From: Sycon ciliatum
Lineage: Eukaryota; Porifera; Calcarea; Leucosolenida; Sycettidae
Length of the DNA: 64,000 nucleotides
Reading direction: 5' to 3'
Assembly (NCBI RefSeq): GCF_964019385.1
Contig: NC_088643.1
Span: forward strand, 3,940,329 to 4,004,328
Below, in pieces: positions 28,076-42,300 of the stretch. Position 1 is the first letter of the stretch, and every line of letters begins with the position of its first letter. A model generated the notes under the pieces. It did no database searches. It was not told the origin of the DNA and worked only from the letters and a program-made list of their open reading frames with translations. The position numbers and the translations under genes were made by a program.

Positions 28076-30343
28076 CTACAGTGGAAATACGCACACCGAC
28101 ACAGAAAGAGAGAGAGAGAGACAGAGAGAAAGAGAGAGAGAGAGAGAGAGGGGGGGGGGGACACACACACAGACACGCGCCGACACACCGTGACATTTGA
28201 TCATGTACACCCTAAATTCTTACCAAATTCAGCTCGCTAGGCCCGCCTGGAGTACATGTATATGAAATGCATTCGCCCAGTGACTATGTTCAGCCCGCTG
28301 GGCTAAGCTATTTCGGCAGAGTTCATCTGGTAGCCCAGCTGAGTGGCAACACACCCATCTCGATTACCGTATTCACTCGATCCGAGTCCTCTCTTGAATA
28401 GTACCCTGACTCAAACGGCACCCTGCCCCTGAGAGCCAATGAAAAAATATAGCTGCCCCCCCCCCCCCCTCTAATCAAGGGCATCTGCAAGTTTGGTGTT
28501 GTTTTGCTAAAAGACACCCTTAGCAAAAAACGTTATGTTGTAACGGTATTATCGTAAGGGGGAAAATACCGTGATTTGGGTTCGACCTTTAGCAAGATGC
28601 ACGCTATTTTTAGTACGCTGTTGCCACGAGAATAGCTTTGATTTCGCGCGGTACAACCATTTTTGTCACCATATACGCGATACAAGGTGAAATGCGTACG
28701 GACTATGCAATATTTGGCCAAAACACGTACCGTTGGTCACAACGATAAATCAGGCCCCATAACGTTTTTACGCTGCAGCTTCAACGCTATTTGGGTGATC
28801 AAGGTACGAGTACCGTAAAAAATAGCGTTACCGTTGTTTGCTAAGGGTGTCTAATGTTCTTGTCCATGCCATTGCACTGGTAGTTTCAGGATAAAAAAGG
28901 CAATCCTTGTTGCCGTTTCTGTTGAGTCGTGATAGTTTACACTTTACAGTAAACCGTTTAGACTTTAGCTCAAGTTTCAACGGTTTCGTTTATGCTGGAT
29001 CACGGCCCGGGCCGATGTGCCGGCATTGATGAAATAGTGCCCTCTCTTGAATAGTGCCCCGACTGTGATGGACTTTGAAAAAAAGTGCCCCAATTGCACT
29101 AATCACGCGAGCACAGTAACAGGCAGAACAAAGCCAGCATCATATCTACTGGCAACCCGGTTGGTCTAATGTTCAGTAGCCATCCCAGGCTGAAGTGAGC
29201 ACGAAATCATTGACGCGGCTTTTCCGCGTTCCCCGCCTGCAAGCCTACTAACCTTTTGTGGTGATTCCACCAGGCAGGACTCCTCTTTGTCCCAGGCGGC
29301 CCCGTCCAAGAAGAGCCCGTGCACGTAGACGCCTTCCTCCGGTGGTGAGCGAACGTCGGTCTTGTTCATGCTCGTCACGGTGTTGTCCAGTATCACGCTG
29401 TCCAGTGCCCAGCCTGTGTGTGCCCTGGTCACCTCCTGCAGCATAGCGATCAGGATGACGATGCCAGGCAAGCGCACATAGCATCATGGTATACACACAC
29501 ATACTAACACTGATGATGTCATAATGATGTAATCATTGCATAATGATATAATGGCACTGCAATTGCAACCCATGGTACTACTGATGGTGTTGCTGGAGAT
29601 GACGTCGTTGAAATTGCAATCAGCATTCGACAAGTCATGAAACCGGCGCTGCCTCCGATGTACACGACTTGTAGGAGGTACATGTCTGCACAACGTGCTC
29701 ATGGACAGTGAAACCTGTCTAAGACAACCACTCGAGGTCAAGGGACTTTCAAAACTACGGCGTAGTCTCTGTTACCAGGTGGTCTCCTTATCCAGGGTCA
29801 TTCGACTGGACTGAATACTGAATAGCATCCCTTGGTCCTGGTTGCACTTGTTGTAGATGTGGGGCTCTTGAAGTGTGGTACTAAATAGCTTTCTCTCTCG
29901 GTATCGAGAACCACTATTTTCCCAGTCCTTTTGTTTGTGTGGCAGGACGAAAGCGGAGAGGTAGTTCGTCCTTCGGGCCAAGCGACACAGTGGTCTTCTA
30001 GGACAGGTAGTCGCTTCATTCGAGTGGTCGCTTTGACAGGTTTCACTGCAATCATGCGCGGCATGTTCTCAGCTGCAGACAGTCTATACCAGGGCACTCA
30101 TGAATGACATCAGGCCCCAGACAAAGAGGCATTGTTATCAGGAGAGTAACTGATGCTAGTTCGTTCACGTACCTGTCGCATAGCGGTGAGGAATCCCTGT
30201 GGATTGAAGAAACCGGTCATCCAGAATACCTTGGGACGGCCTTTGAAGCACCATGCACGGAACTGAGCATCACGCTCCAGCAGCTCGGTAAACCAGAATC
30301 CCAGTGTGGATGATTGCCACGAGATCTACACACACACAAACAC

Positions 30344-30378
<35 letters not shown>

Positions 30379-33300
30379 AACACACACCGGAGGAAAACAA
30401 ACAGGGCTGGTCGAGGCAGCTCGAAGCAGAGTGCTCGATGCAAAAACGTGCAGAGCAGTGTACACAAACAAGGAAGGCTAAGGTATGCTTAGCTGTAACT
30501 TCAAGTTTCACGCATCCTAGCGATCATCAGACAATGGCATTCATTACTGGAGGTTTTGTGAGCGGACTGAGATCAGTGTTTGGGGAAACATGTGAACATA
30601 CACGTGTAGGTGCTTGTTCACAAATCATGACAGGAGACTAAAGTACCCGACCACAGCGGTGGATCCAGCGACCTCTACAGTATAGCCAAAACTGAATAGC
30701 TGATACACGTACATGGACACGCATATGGTTGCCAGTAGTACATTTACTATTTAGGGAACCCCTGGAACCCCTCCTGGATCCGCCCCTTCAACAGGTGAAC
30801 CGTGGTGAAGGATGCAATGCCGCAGAGGCCAGCTCTGCGGCACCGCAGCAGAATTGTCTGATTGGCTACATGATCGTCTGCTTTGTGTGGAGTGTTACAG
30901 GACCAGCAGGAGCAGTTTTTGATTGGCCCAGCCATACCATAGCCTTTCACTCTTTGTCCATGATATGGAGGGGTACACATCGCCTCCTCAGTAGAAAACA
31001 CGCATTGATGGCCAAAGAGTTGGTCCGACCATGGCTTGACCAGCTGGAGAGGTTCTGCCAGGCCTAGCTGCGGTATTTGTGGAGGCGTAAACGTCAAGTA
31101 CAGAATCATGCGGAATAGCAAAACTTCAAAACCAAAACTCTCCTCTTCACTCCTTCAATCTCCTTTTTATCTCTTAAATAGAGCTAAGTTAATGATGCCC
31201 CCCCCCCATCTCACTCCATGCTTAAGCCACGCACCTCAGTTCCTGACTGGAGTGTTGCCTGAGCTATGCATACCGGTAGTAGTAATAATGTCATGACCAT
31301 TGGCAAGCCGCAGCATTACTAATAGCAGCACAAGCAGCAGCAGCACCACCAGGAGGACCAGCAACAGCAGGACCAGCAACAGCAGCAGCAGCAGCAGTGA
31401 AAGTGTTAAGGGGGCTCAACCCCGAAGAGGGAGCAAAAAATATTATGGTAAATCGATCTGAACTGTGTGTTTTCAGATGGCCAGACACCTAGAGAACTGG
31501 TCTGGGCTATTTCAAGGATAGGTTTATTATGTGGTTCCCCAGCTATGGGGGTGTTATTGTACCTATGTTTTTCGGCAAAAATTCAATGATTTCTCACTAA
31601 AGGCGTAAAATTCCAGTTGGTAATGCTTCAAAAATCCTGAAAGTGGGTATGGAGGGGCCTACAATACTGTCTCCTTTGGAAAATGTCCACAACATATGAC
31701 CAGACCACTGTGAGAGGCCAAGGTAGCCCAGAATGTGATTTGGCAAAACGCGTATTTCAGCAGACCGATCTTTAGACTTGTTTGAATAGTGGAGAATCGA
31801 GACAATAACATGGTCCATTTTATGGTCATTATCTGCTCTTCAAGGCCATAGGAAGGCTCTACAAAAATAGATTTTTATGTCCACCATCTCGTTTCTCCGT
31901 GAGAAACAAAATTTGTGACGGATTTTGCATATTCAACTTGAAAGTCAGATTCAGCATTGTTGACAAAATGAGTGTATCGACTTCATTCAAGCTTCACTTT
32001 GACTATGTAGGGCGAGAAGCATTTGCTATAGACCAATCCCAGACAATACCCCATGCAACAGTCACAACTGAATTGTGTTATTCACATCTTTGTTGTATAT
32101 TGTGAGTATGTACATACATTTTCTAGGGTACCCTGTAAGAAGGCCTTAGCCTAGGCCTGTGGGGATTGCCCTATCAAAAATTTGATAATAATAATAATAC
32201 TATAATGTACATACATACATACATACATGCATGGGTATATCAATGTACAAAACAACGGATTATAAGTATAACGCTTTCAATGAGCAACTTGAGTTGCTTG
32301 GTTACTGCTGGATGCGATGGCTAGCAGCCACTGTTGGTATTGTGAGTTCGCGCCTCCAGTGTGCAGCACAACGTGAATGTTTGAGCAGATAACTGCAGCA
32401 TCATCACGAGTGGTAGAAAGTGGGGACGATGCTGCACCTCCTGCAGCTGCTGGAGTACTTGTGCGGTCTGGAGCAGTGTGTAAAATAGGGGTGTTGGTGT
32501 TGGGTCTTCCAGATGCTAGATGATGTGTTATGCGTTTTGCAATAGCAGAACTCGTTGTGACTAGCACACGCCCATCGCCACCCGGTTCGTGCAATAATCC
32601 AAGGATGCCAGTTCCCTGATTCCTCTCAAATGCCAACACCAGATGATTGTACCTGTAGGCATGATATATAACGTTGTTGTTGTTGTTGTTGTTGTTGTTG
32701 AAGTAGACTTCTACAAACACCCATGGTGCAGCGAAACTCCCACTCCAGCTTGTTTGCTGAGACTGTGACAGAAGCCTGACTAGTGCTGCAATGTGTACTG
32801 CTGTGATTCATGATTTCAGTTGACATTCCTTGCCTTGCCTTGCCTGGGTAATATTGCAGTTCTTCACAACATGCATAACACAATTTTATGCTGCATTTAC
32901 AGTCTAGGTCAAGGCCGAGCTCATGAAAATGTGGCAACTTGACCATGCATAATATTACGTGTCTGTGACTGTCTCTGCTCAAGTTGTTCTACAAGGCATA
33001 TTGCCAATATTTCAATATTCATTTTTATAATATTATACAGATTCCTGTCATAGTTCAATGATACAAGCACAGCCATACTACCTTGAACCCACAGCCTTCT
33101 CCTGAGAAACACAGGCACATGTCAGAACTCACCCAGTGCAGCCTTAGAGTTCATAGGATCCATGCTTTCCACTCCATCCAGCATGAGACTCAGATGTCTG
33201 ACCAAATTCTCCTGCCCACACATAGAACACTTCACTGGCATGTCCCTATGCTGTTTATATATACTGGCTGTTCCAGACCACACTCATTACTCACAGAGAT

Positions 33301-36300
33301 CAAGTCCCTACTTGCAGACACTACACTCTGACTCCACTATCTCCAGGTACTGCAGGTACAAGACCAGTTTTTCTCTCACAGTCGTCAGTAACATTTTTAT
33401 CTGGCGACTGGAAAAGAAAAAATAGATATCGTTCCAAGTGCCACTCAAGTGGATGCACTTGAACTTGAGAGAAGCATGTCACTTACCTGCGTTCTGAGAC
33501 TGGTACATGTATCACTGGTAGCTGGGCTCTGGACAATCTTGCAGGTTTACTTGTCTTCACTGGCAGGCGAGACTGAGAAAAGGGCATATCTGAGCTGGAA
33601 GTTAGAACTACACGACCTGAAGAAGCTTGACCTGAAGAAGATTGAACACGCTTTGTTCCTGAGCGCCCACGAAAACGGCCGTGCCTATTGATAACTACAA
33701 GTACTTGACGCGAAACTCCATCGATCGCCGACATCCAGCAAACCAAAATGGAAAACACAAAACGTTCAAACTGTTCAAGGACTGCAGTTTCTTTGAATTC
33801 TCGCAAAATAAACTTTTGAACACGACTATTTCTCGCAAAAAAACTTTCTCCAGCCGCGGACAAAATGTTTTCAAACGCGAAATTTTGCATAAAATCATGC
33901 CCAGATTTCGATGCGCGCGCAGAAGTACTGAGCCCCCTTAAAGGGGAAGTCCGGTGAAAATTTTAAATTTCACAGTCCGTAGAGTTCGGGGCGCTGAGTC
34001 GAATGGTCTTTGTCTGAGGAGGCTGCGGCCTATGGTTCGTCAGATACGCCCAATCGAACATGTGCGAATTTGAGCGCGCCTCACCCAAATCCAGGTGATG
34101 ACGTCACAGCGTGCAGCCAGGTAGCCACACCATCTAGTTGTGTACAAAATGGCCAAATTCGGAGCGCGTTCGATTGGGGAACCGTTTGTCGCAGTTTCTT
34201 CGGACCAAGACCATTCGATTCAGTGTTACAAACACTACGTACCCTGTGATTTTCAGCTCGGTAAACCTCGAGGTTATACCGTATTTTAGCCGTTTCCGAG
34301 TTGGACTTTTTCCGTCAGCCTGCAATGGCCTCTGTAGACTATGGCTCTAGCAATGCGCTGCGTGCAGGCTAGCTGTAGTGCAGTCAACAAACTCATCACA
34401 CACGGAACTACTCCCGCACTGCCGTGCTGGGGTAGCTACAACAAGACTCGAGTCACAAGACTCAGAAAACTAGTCAACACACAGACTTGTCATGTACTAC
34501 ACTCGTATCAGTTCATGTAGTCAGAGAACGTGCGTTTCTCCTTGCCGGTGCCGGTGGTTGTGCTTTGAGAAAGAAAATTTTAGTTTTCCGCTCCAGTCCC
34601 ACCTCATTATTTTATGCTACAGCGATGAGTGCACAACCGTGACAAGTGACAAAACAGCGAACAGCTCCCGGACCTAGAACTTTCAGATTCCATAGCGTTG
34701 CGAGCGAAGAGCCGTGCCCGAGGTTCAAAGAGCCTGCACTGTTCTCCAATTGAGTAGTCGGAAATATGCCAAGTTCGCACCAAAACATCACCATGTGCCA
34801 GGCTACTGGAGTCTAAGCGAATCGGTATGGAACAACATTTAGAGTACTCGCATCACTCTTCTCCATTTTGGCAACCCTGCTCTCCAGCGATCTGATAATT
34901 ATATCAGCCTCGTCTGCAATAGCTGCTGCTTCTTCATCAGTCGGAAACTCAGTAGCGCTCACTCTTGACCGGCCCGCGCGGCCATTTCTTCAGCTGAATA
35001 CCGAGGTTCTCAGCCCCAGACCAAACTCATGAAGGTCAGCCATGGCTGCATCCTCACTCTCACAAGGAGTTAGGTCTTCGGGGTCGCTTGCACCACCTAA
35101 TATCAGTCGCCAAATCATTTGAAATAGCACTGACACTATTGCTTTCACGCACTCCTTTTGACCTAGCTGCACGCTATGACGTTGCGGAGGGTGTGGCGCG
35201 GCCGCATGACGTCATGGCGCAGCCCCCGAAACTCAGTTTTTCAAACGGAAATATCTCGAGAACGCTTTGTCAGAGACACGTGGGACCAACACCATTCGAC
35301 TCAGCGCCCAAAACTCTACCGACACTGAAATTTAAATTTTTCACCGGACTTCCCCTTTAACGTTCTCTCCCACTAACCTTCTTCCACAGGGTTGGAATTC
35401 GAGCATCGTACATATTGTCCAATGCGTCACGTAGATTCTACACAGACAGGGGCATGGATACAGGGAGCACGAGGAGACATGCACATGCAGTTATTGTAGC
35501 GAGCAACAACACTCGGCAGAACAAGAACCATACTTACAAATTGCCCTTACTCGCCAAGTTCCATTTGTGGACCCATATTTGGTAGAATAAAACACGACGT
35601 TATCAAATTGAGGCTAATTTCGGGCTCCTAAGCAATGTGTTCCTAATTTCATATCGCAATGGAAAGGAACAAGAAAATTAACATCCAGGGAAGTGAACTG
35701 AAGATATGCATTAATTGTGCAACCAGCTGCTACGTACATGCAGGGGGGGTCCCATTCCCTACCTCATTCATGATTATGGTGCCATCAATGGCCAGCTTCA
35801 GATCAAGTAGCGTGGAGCGTACTGCGGAGATCACACGCTGCATGCGGTCGATCTCCTGCCGCAGGAAGATGTTCATGGGTTGCAGGTGACCCATGGCGTG
35901 CAGTCGCGCCTTGACCTCGTGCGGTACGTAGGCGGCGGGCAGGCGTTTGAGCATGTCTTCGGCCTGCTTGAAGACGACGCTCTCACGTGTAGCCCCACCG
36001 CTGCCACCGGAGTCCTTTGGCTGGATGCTGAGAATGATGTTCATGCAGGTTTGTGCCGTGTTGGTTTGGTAACTAATCACAAACACACATCGTATACCAA
36101 CGTCAGATCACAAACACATGATTGCATAGCAGCATCAGGTCACAAAGACATGAATGCATAACAACATTAGTAAAACCAGCATGCAAAGCCACGCATGGCC
36201 AAGAACGACAGCACAAGCAACACAAAATCAGCACGGAGATGCAACAGCTGGCACGTAGCAATAACACAATCGAGAAGTGCAGGAACGGCACAGGGATTGC

Positions 36301-39300
36301 GAATCGGCGTCTTGAGCGTCCTATCACTTCCCGTTGCTCCGTACATCGGGACAACACTCGGAAGGCCCCTTCAATAGTCGACTTACGAGTACACATGTTT
36401 CACTTTATGTGCATCAGAACTATCACTGCTACCGATACTGTCCAAAATTCTTGAGAAGGTCGTGCAGAAATCGTTGGTGGAACATGTCGCACGGATGAAC
36501 ATCTTGCCAGCGACCCAATTTGCGTTCCGTCATGGGCACTCTACGGAAGATGCTCTTGCCCTACTAACTGAAAGAGTCGACACTGGGCGAGATGACGGTC
36601 TAGTTGTGGCAACCTGCCTTCTAGATATGTCGAAAGCCTTCGACAAAGTCAAGCACAGCATTCTTATCCAGGACCTTTTTGACATTGGCGTTACTGGAGG
36701 AGCACTGACTTGGTTCAAACATTACCTGTCAAGTCGCCAACAGCAAGTGCGCACTGGTACCGGACTCGGCAGGGTTGTTACATGCACCTGCGGTGTTCCG
36801 CAGGGTTCGGTCCTGGGGCCGCTGCTCTTCAGCATATACACTAGAGACGTACCGACTGTTACCTGCCCGACTATGTCAATCCAGTTTGCAGACGATATAG
36901 CCTTGACTTCCACCCGCCGCAGCGCTGACCTCGTTTCTTCTGAGCTCACAACAGCTGTCTCTAACCTAGCTCGCTGGCTAGCCTCCCGTGGTCTCATCCT
37001 CAACGCCAACAAGAGTCAGCTCCTTGTCTTTGCAGGATCCAATGGCCAGAGTCCCAACGTTGTGGTAAAGTGCGAAGGCATACCCGTGCCAAGCGTCACC
37101 AGTGCCCGCTACCTTGGCATCATCTTGGATGTACGCATGTCATGGCAGCCCCAGGTCGATGCGAGCATCACGAAAGCCAATAAGAAAATTGGAACTCTGT
37201 GGCGGGCACGAAAGTCGCTAACACTTGCTAGCCGTGTGCTGTTCTTCAAGGCAGCTATCATGCCGGATCTACTGTATGGGTCCGTTGCGTTTAGCCCAGG
37301 TCTCACACAGGCCCAGACCGACCGGCTCCAAGTAGCACAAAACCGTGGGGCAAGAGCAGTTTATGGCCGGCCGGGGTTCTCTCGTGCCAGTGATCTCCTG
37401 GAACGCATGCAGGTGTTCAGGATTGGAGAAGTACATCGGCAGAAGGTCCTGGTCTTTGTCTGGAGGTGCATACACGCCAGTGCGAGTCCATCTCTCCAGG
37501 AGCTCTTCGTACGCTGCGCGGATCGTAGGACGCGCCTGGATCTCGCCCTGGGGCTCCGTCTACCAGCTACGCGAACCCGCGCCGGACGATCTCGCCCTGC
37601 CTCCCGAGGTAGTGCCCTTTGGAACGTCCTACCGGATGCAGTCAGAGTACTGTCGTCTCTCAGCAGCTTCAAAGCTGCCGTCGTACCGTATACCCTCCGA
37701 TCTTCCGGATGTTATGATTAGAAACTTGCCCTGAGACAGCTTCCTGTCTGTGATTGATTTTCACTGTTTACCATTATTATTTGCCATGGCGACCCCCGTA
37801 AGTCCGTAACTGGCAGGGCAGGGTTGGGCCTTTCATCCTCCCGATGTTAGTAGCAAGTACTCTCGTTAGCAGTAACTGTTAGTACTTTGTTTGTTTTTTA
37901 TTTTATTTTATTTTTTTATTTTATTTTATTTTCTCTATTTATTCTCTTTACCAGGCGTGGGCCATCCCCTGGACAAACAAAATGGGTGCCTTATTATTAT
38001 TTTTCTGTTTCTGTTTTAATGACAGTCCACTGCACGCCTGAAAAAAAAGTACTTAGTTTATTAGGCGGGTTACAGAACTATCGACTTATCGTTCGCTGGC
38101 TTACTTGTAGTTTGATAACGCTTCGCTCTTCATTGAGATATCTACCATTCTCTCTTTTTCTCCTTATTTTCTCCCCAACCCTCCTTCCCTGTAACATAAT
38201 AACATATTCGCTGCCTTGTCATTGAGCATTTGTGCTCGTTTGGATTTGCGAATTCAAATAAAGTATACAAACAAACAAAGAACAGCCCTCCCTGGACTCC
38301 GAACGCCTTCCTCTCCTTCCTCCTCCCCCCTAGCCTGAGGCTCCCTCCCCCCTAGCCTGAGGCTCCCTCCCCCTCAGCGGTCGGCTTACAGGGGGTATAT
38401 GTATATCAGAACAGTATCTATATCAGAACAGTATGTATATCAGAACATTATGTATATCAGAACAGTATGTATATCAGAACAGTATGTATATCAGAACAGT
38501 ATGTATATCAGAACAGTATGTATATCAGAACAGCACTACACCACCCCCCCCCCCTACCCTTCCCTGAACCCCCTACCCTTCCCTGAACCACCTGCTCTAC
38601 CCTACACACCTACAGTTTTCTACACACACAGTAATGGATGCAGGCAGGCACGCCAAATACAAAGTACAGCGCTTACGCAATATCAGCATTGACGTGCAGT
38701 CCAAACACCTCGGGCGTGTCATTGGCCGGCAGCTGGTCGATGTGGTCCATGAAGTCCTGCCATATGCGAAACTTGTCACCAGTGATATCCACCGGTATGG
38801 TGTAACCGGGCATACCGATGTAGTTACCATACGCAAACATGCAGGCATTGAAGTAGGTCTGTGCCAACAGTAACATAACAAGAGTACCAGCACACACAGT
38901 CTGTCCAGCCTTGCCACCATTCCAAAGCAAGACACCCACACTGACACTATAATGTATACAAAGGCAATTGTCTCCCATGTTAATGTATACAAATGTGTTG
39001 GTCCAAGGCAGGACAGTTGGACAGCCTGCACACATCATGCGAGAAAGCTGCAGTGGAAACCAGCACAGTAATCGCTGACAAGATGGTACAGTTGGGTACA
39101 CACACTGAGCAGCCACGGCCGTCGTGACTGTCAACATCTCACCAGGCACGATTGCCTGGGCTCACGGATATAGATGGTAGTCGGATTTAATGGGTTCAAA
39201 GGTCAGGAGTTCATGGGTTCATAGATTCATGGGTCCATAGGTTCATGGGTTCATAGGTTCATGAGTTCGTCAGTAACAGCGAGGTATGCAGGTGCTACTG

Positions 39301-42300
39301 TCCACGAGGGCAATGTGCTACAACTCAATGCAAGCGTGTAGTCTGTAGATATCTACTCAGCCAGTCAGCCAGGATTGAATGTCACCATGCACCACACTGT
39401 ACAAATGAATGCTGTGTGTGGATGAGAGCATGTTGTGTGTGCATGAGCGATGCTTACTCTGGCGTAAGTGTTCAGGAGAATCTTGTCGAAATCGTCCGTG
39501 ACACGACCGCCATACTGCACCTCACCAATCATGTACTGGATAGTTATCCATGAGACACCCTACAGGAACACAGCACACAGGAACACAGCACAACGAGAGT
39601 GAGACTCAACAACACCTCAGTCTCAGTAACACACAGCAACAACAGTAGAAACTACACCATGCCCAGTGGGGGTTTTCCCGTTTTCTTTCTACTTCAATGA
39701 CATTGACCCACTGGGAATAGGAAAGTACACGAGAAAGACAAATTTTCTTACACCAGGGAAAATCTCCTACTTCCGTCATCATATTACCAGCTGCTATCGG
39801 AATCGTGAGACTACGGACATCATAAGCTGCCAAAGGAATGATGTCGGGGTTGACACAGGGAACAAAGTACCTCCGCAAAGAGGAGTTTTTGATTCAGAAC
39901 ATCAGACCATGGCGGCCAGTGGCACTATTGTAACGGAATTGCAACCTGCTGAACAGCTGCCCCAAGCGGCCCAGTGTTCATAGGTCTGGGGCAGCGCACA
40001 GCCCGGAACGGCACTGTGGTTACCTTTTTCAGATCCATGTCATCGAGGTGGTTCTGAAAGAACTGCATAGTCGACGTGAAGTCGGACTGGTTGAACTCGT
40101 ACGGGATGTTCCAACCCAGCGGACCGAACTTTCGACGTTCCTGCACGATTGTATGCAGGAATGCCAGTGCGAACAGCATTGGTCTCCACTGGGGCATTCC
40201 ATTGATCTCCAGGTGCTCCTGTGTGATGCCTGGGTGTAAGTACGCAACAAGGATATGACATGAAGTTGATTGTTCCAAGGATATGACAGTTAATTAATTG
40301 AAGGACACTTGGGTGCATACAAGTACTTGAGCACACATCAAGGGTATGATAGTTAGTAGAAGGACAATGTGATGGAAGCTTGCCTATTCAGTCTAACTGT
40401 GTCAATGCCAGTACCTAGACAAGGCAAAGGAGAACGTTTTGTAGCAGGGACATTTGTATAGTGCTGGAATGTTGAATCAGTATTCTAGCAACATCACAGG
40501 ATGGGCTGGAAGAGGCCTAAAAGGGACAGAGATGAACAGTAAGGATAAGAGGGAGGGAAGCGTGGGTCTGTGGGAGGTGGGGGGGGGGGGGGGGGGCAGT
40601 GTGGTGGCAATGTGGTGTTGGGAGAGTGGTACTGAGTAAGGAAAAGAATAACGTGAGTAATGAAAGCAGAACGGAAGAGGATAGTGGACAAAGACAGAAC
40701 AATGCACTGGGTATACTGGGTAAGTGAAACAGGAGCAAAGCTCTGGGGCCAATTCCACTAATCCACTCACCTCTGTATGTTCGCTTCAGGCCTGGCTTGA
40801 TACCGTGCGGCGGCTCATTGGTATACTTAATGCCAATCTGCAGCAGGGAGATGGGGAACTTCGGGTGGACTTCGGTGGTGATCCATAGTCTGAAATCGGG
40901 ATTGACTTTCTCCGCTTCAGAGACCATGGTGAAGAGTTCGTCCATGAAGTCCAGACCTAAGTGACAGTTCTGCAATAGAGCCCAGGCGCCATTGCGCATG
41001 TCCTGCTCCAGAAGACGCCGAGCGTGCACGTCCTGTCCCTGCCCCATGCTGATGGCGTGGCACTCCAGCCGCTTGCGCTTGGCCAGGCCCTCGATGTTCG
41101 ACGTCGGGTCAGAGCCCATGGAGAGTAGGCAGATCAGCGGTGTGTGCGGGGTACTCTCGTTCAGCATTTCCTACATATCAACAGCAACAACACCATGTGT
41201 ACAAGCGAAGGCAGAAGCACAACTACCACTGGGACAACATCTAGAATTGACACAAGTACAACCGTATTATATTAACCTTAAGAAAGGGTTTGCTCCCCAC
41301 ACCGGAGCTCGCGCTATTCCGCCGACTTTCTTACAAATCATCGCCGAAGTCGCAACCACTATTTCGTTATATTAACCTTGGTTGTAGAAAGGTCACTGTT
41401 TCAGAAAACGGTGTCCTCGTGACCTTGTGACAAGCTGTCAACCAACAAGTACAACCATAGTATCTGAAACGGTAATCCATTCTTGGGAACATGAGACTGT
41501 GCTGTTCTCTCAGCTTTGAAGGCTATGATAACAGATGGTTTACCGCCGATCGGGCAAACACGAGTTTCAAGCAAGTATCAGCAATTTTGTACCAACTTGA
41601 CATACGTTTTTGCCGGTGTTTGCACCATGATGGTTTGAGACTATTTAAAAAAAAAAAAAAAAAAACATGCAGTGAATGGGAATTTCGGTCTTTGACCACT
41701 TTGTGGTGGGTCTGATCTACTCACCTCCCACCGCTTCAGGAGCTGCATCTGCGCCTTGATCCTTAAAGGGTGGTGGCGTTCCGGCGGATGCTGAAAACTC
41801 GGCCTCCAGCTGACTCTCATATGCAAACCGTGAATTTTTCTACATGCATTCCATCTACTACAAGTTGATCTAACGTTAGCTGTTCCGCAATTCTCACCTC
41901 TATATCGAGAATGTACCCTTCGGAGAAGTCCTCTCCCAGCGACTCGGCTATGTACTTCATGGCCTGTGCGGTGATGCGGTCTGGACACCAGCTACGCACT
42001 AGCAACAGCAAACTGAACATACTGTCATGCGGTGTCGAGTAGTCGCTGGGCACTTTAGCCTCCTCCGGCGCTGGCTTGTCAAACCAGGTCTTCCAGAGCT
42101 TGGGCTTCTTCAACACCTGCATGCATACACACATATTACGCATACACACAGCATGGGAAATTGCCAGCTGGGGTGAAATGTAGCTTAAGTAGAAGCAGCT
42201 CTACTCCTTTTCGAAGAGTTCTCAATACGTTGACAAGCCAAGCGACTGGTAGATGTACGTATTGTCCTTCACTTGAGCACACTTGTTCAGTTCAATACTA

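Larger units (their letters stand above)
30326..35377 (-). other. 5-kb dynein intron content
   Basis: Contains a CA tract, part of a hAT-like miniature element (30651-30790), a CAG/CAA-rich tract (31325-31395), a GTT trinucleotide run (32672-32700), the possible nested gene (32277-33890) and the TTAA-flanked element (33942-35356). From 31430 to 32270 I see nothing definable. Confidence 0.55.
36073..38676 (-). other. Dynein intron occupied mostly by a LINE
   Basis: A 5'-truncated LINE fills 36415-38279, followed by C-rich sequence and a 17-bp tandem repeat (38397-38535). Confidence 0.7.

Noticed and set aside
41724..41830. Open minus-strand stretch ending at a GTGAGT donor between two dynein exons
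   Set aside because: The flanking dynein exons (41898-42116 and 40771-41170) already join in phase with normal family length, no good acceptor precedes it, and the peptide matches nothing I know. A rare cassette exon cannot be excluded.
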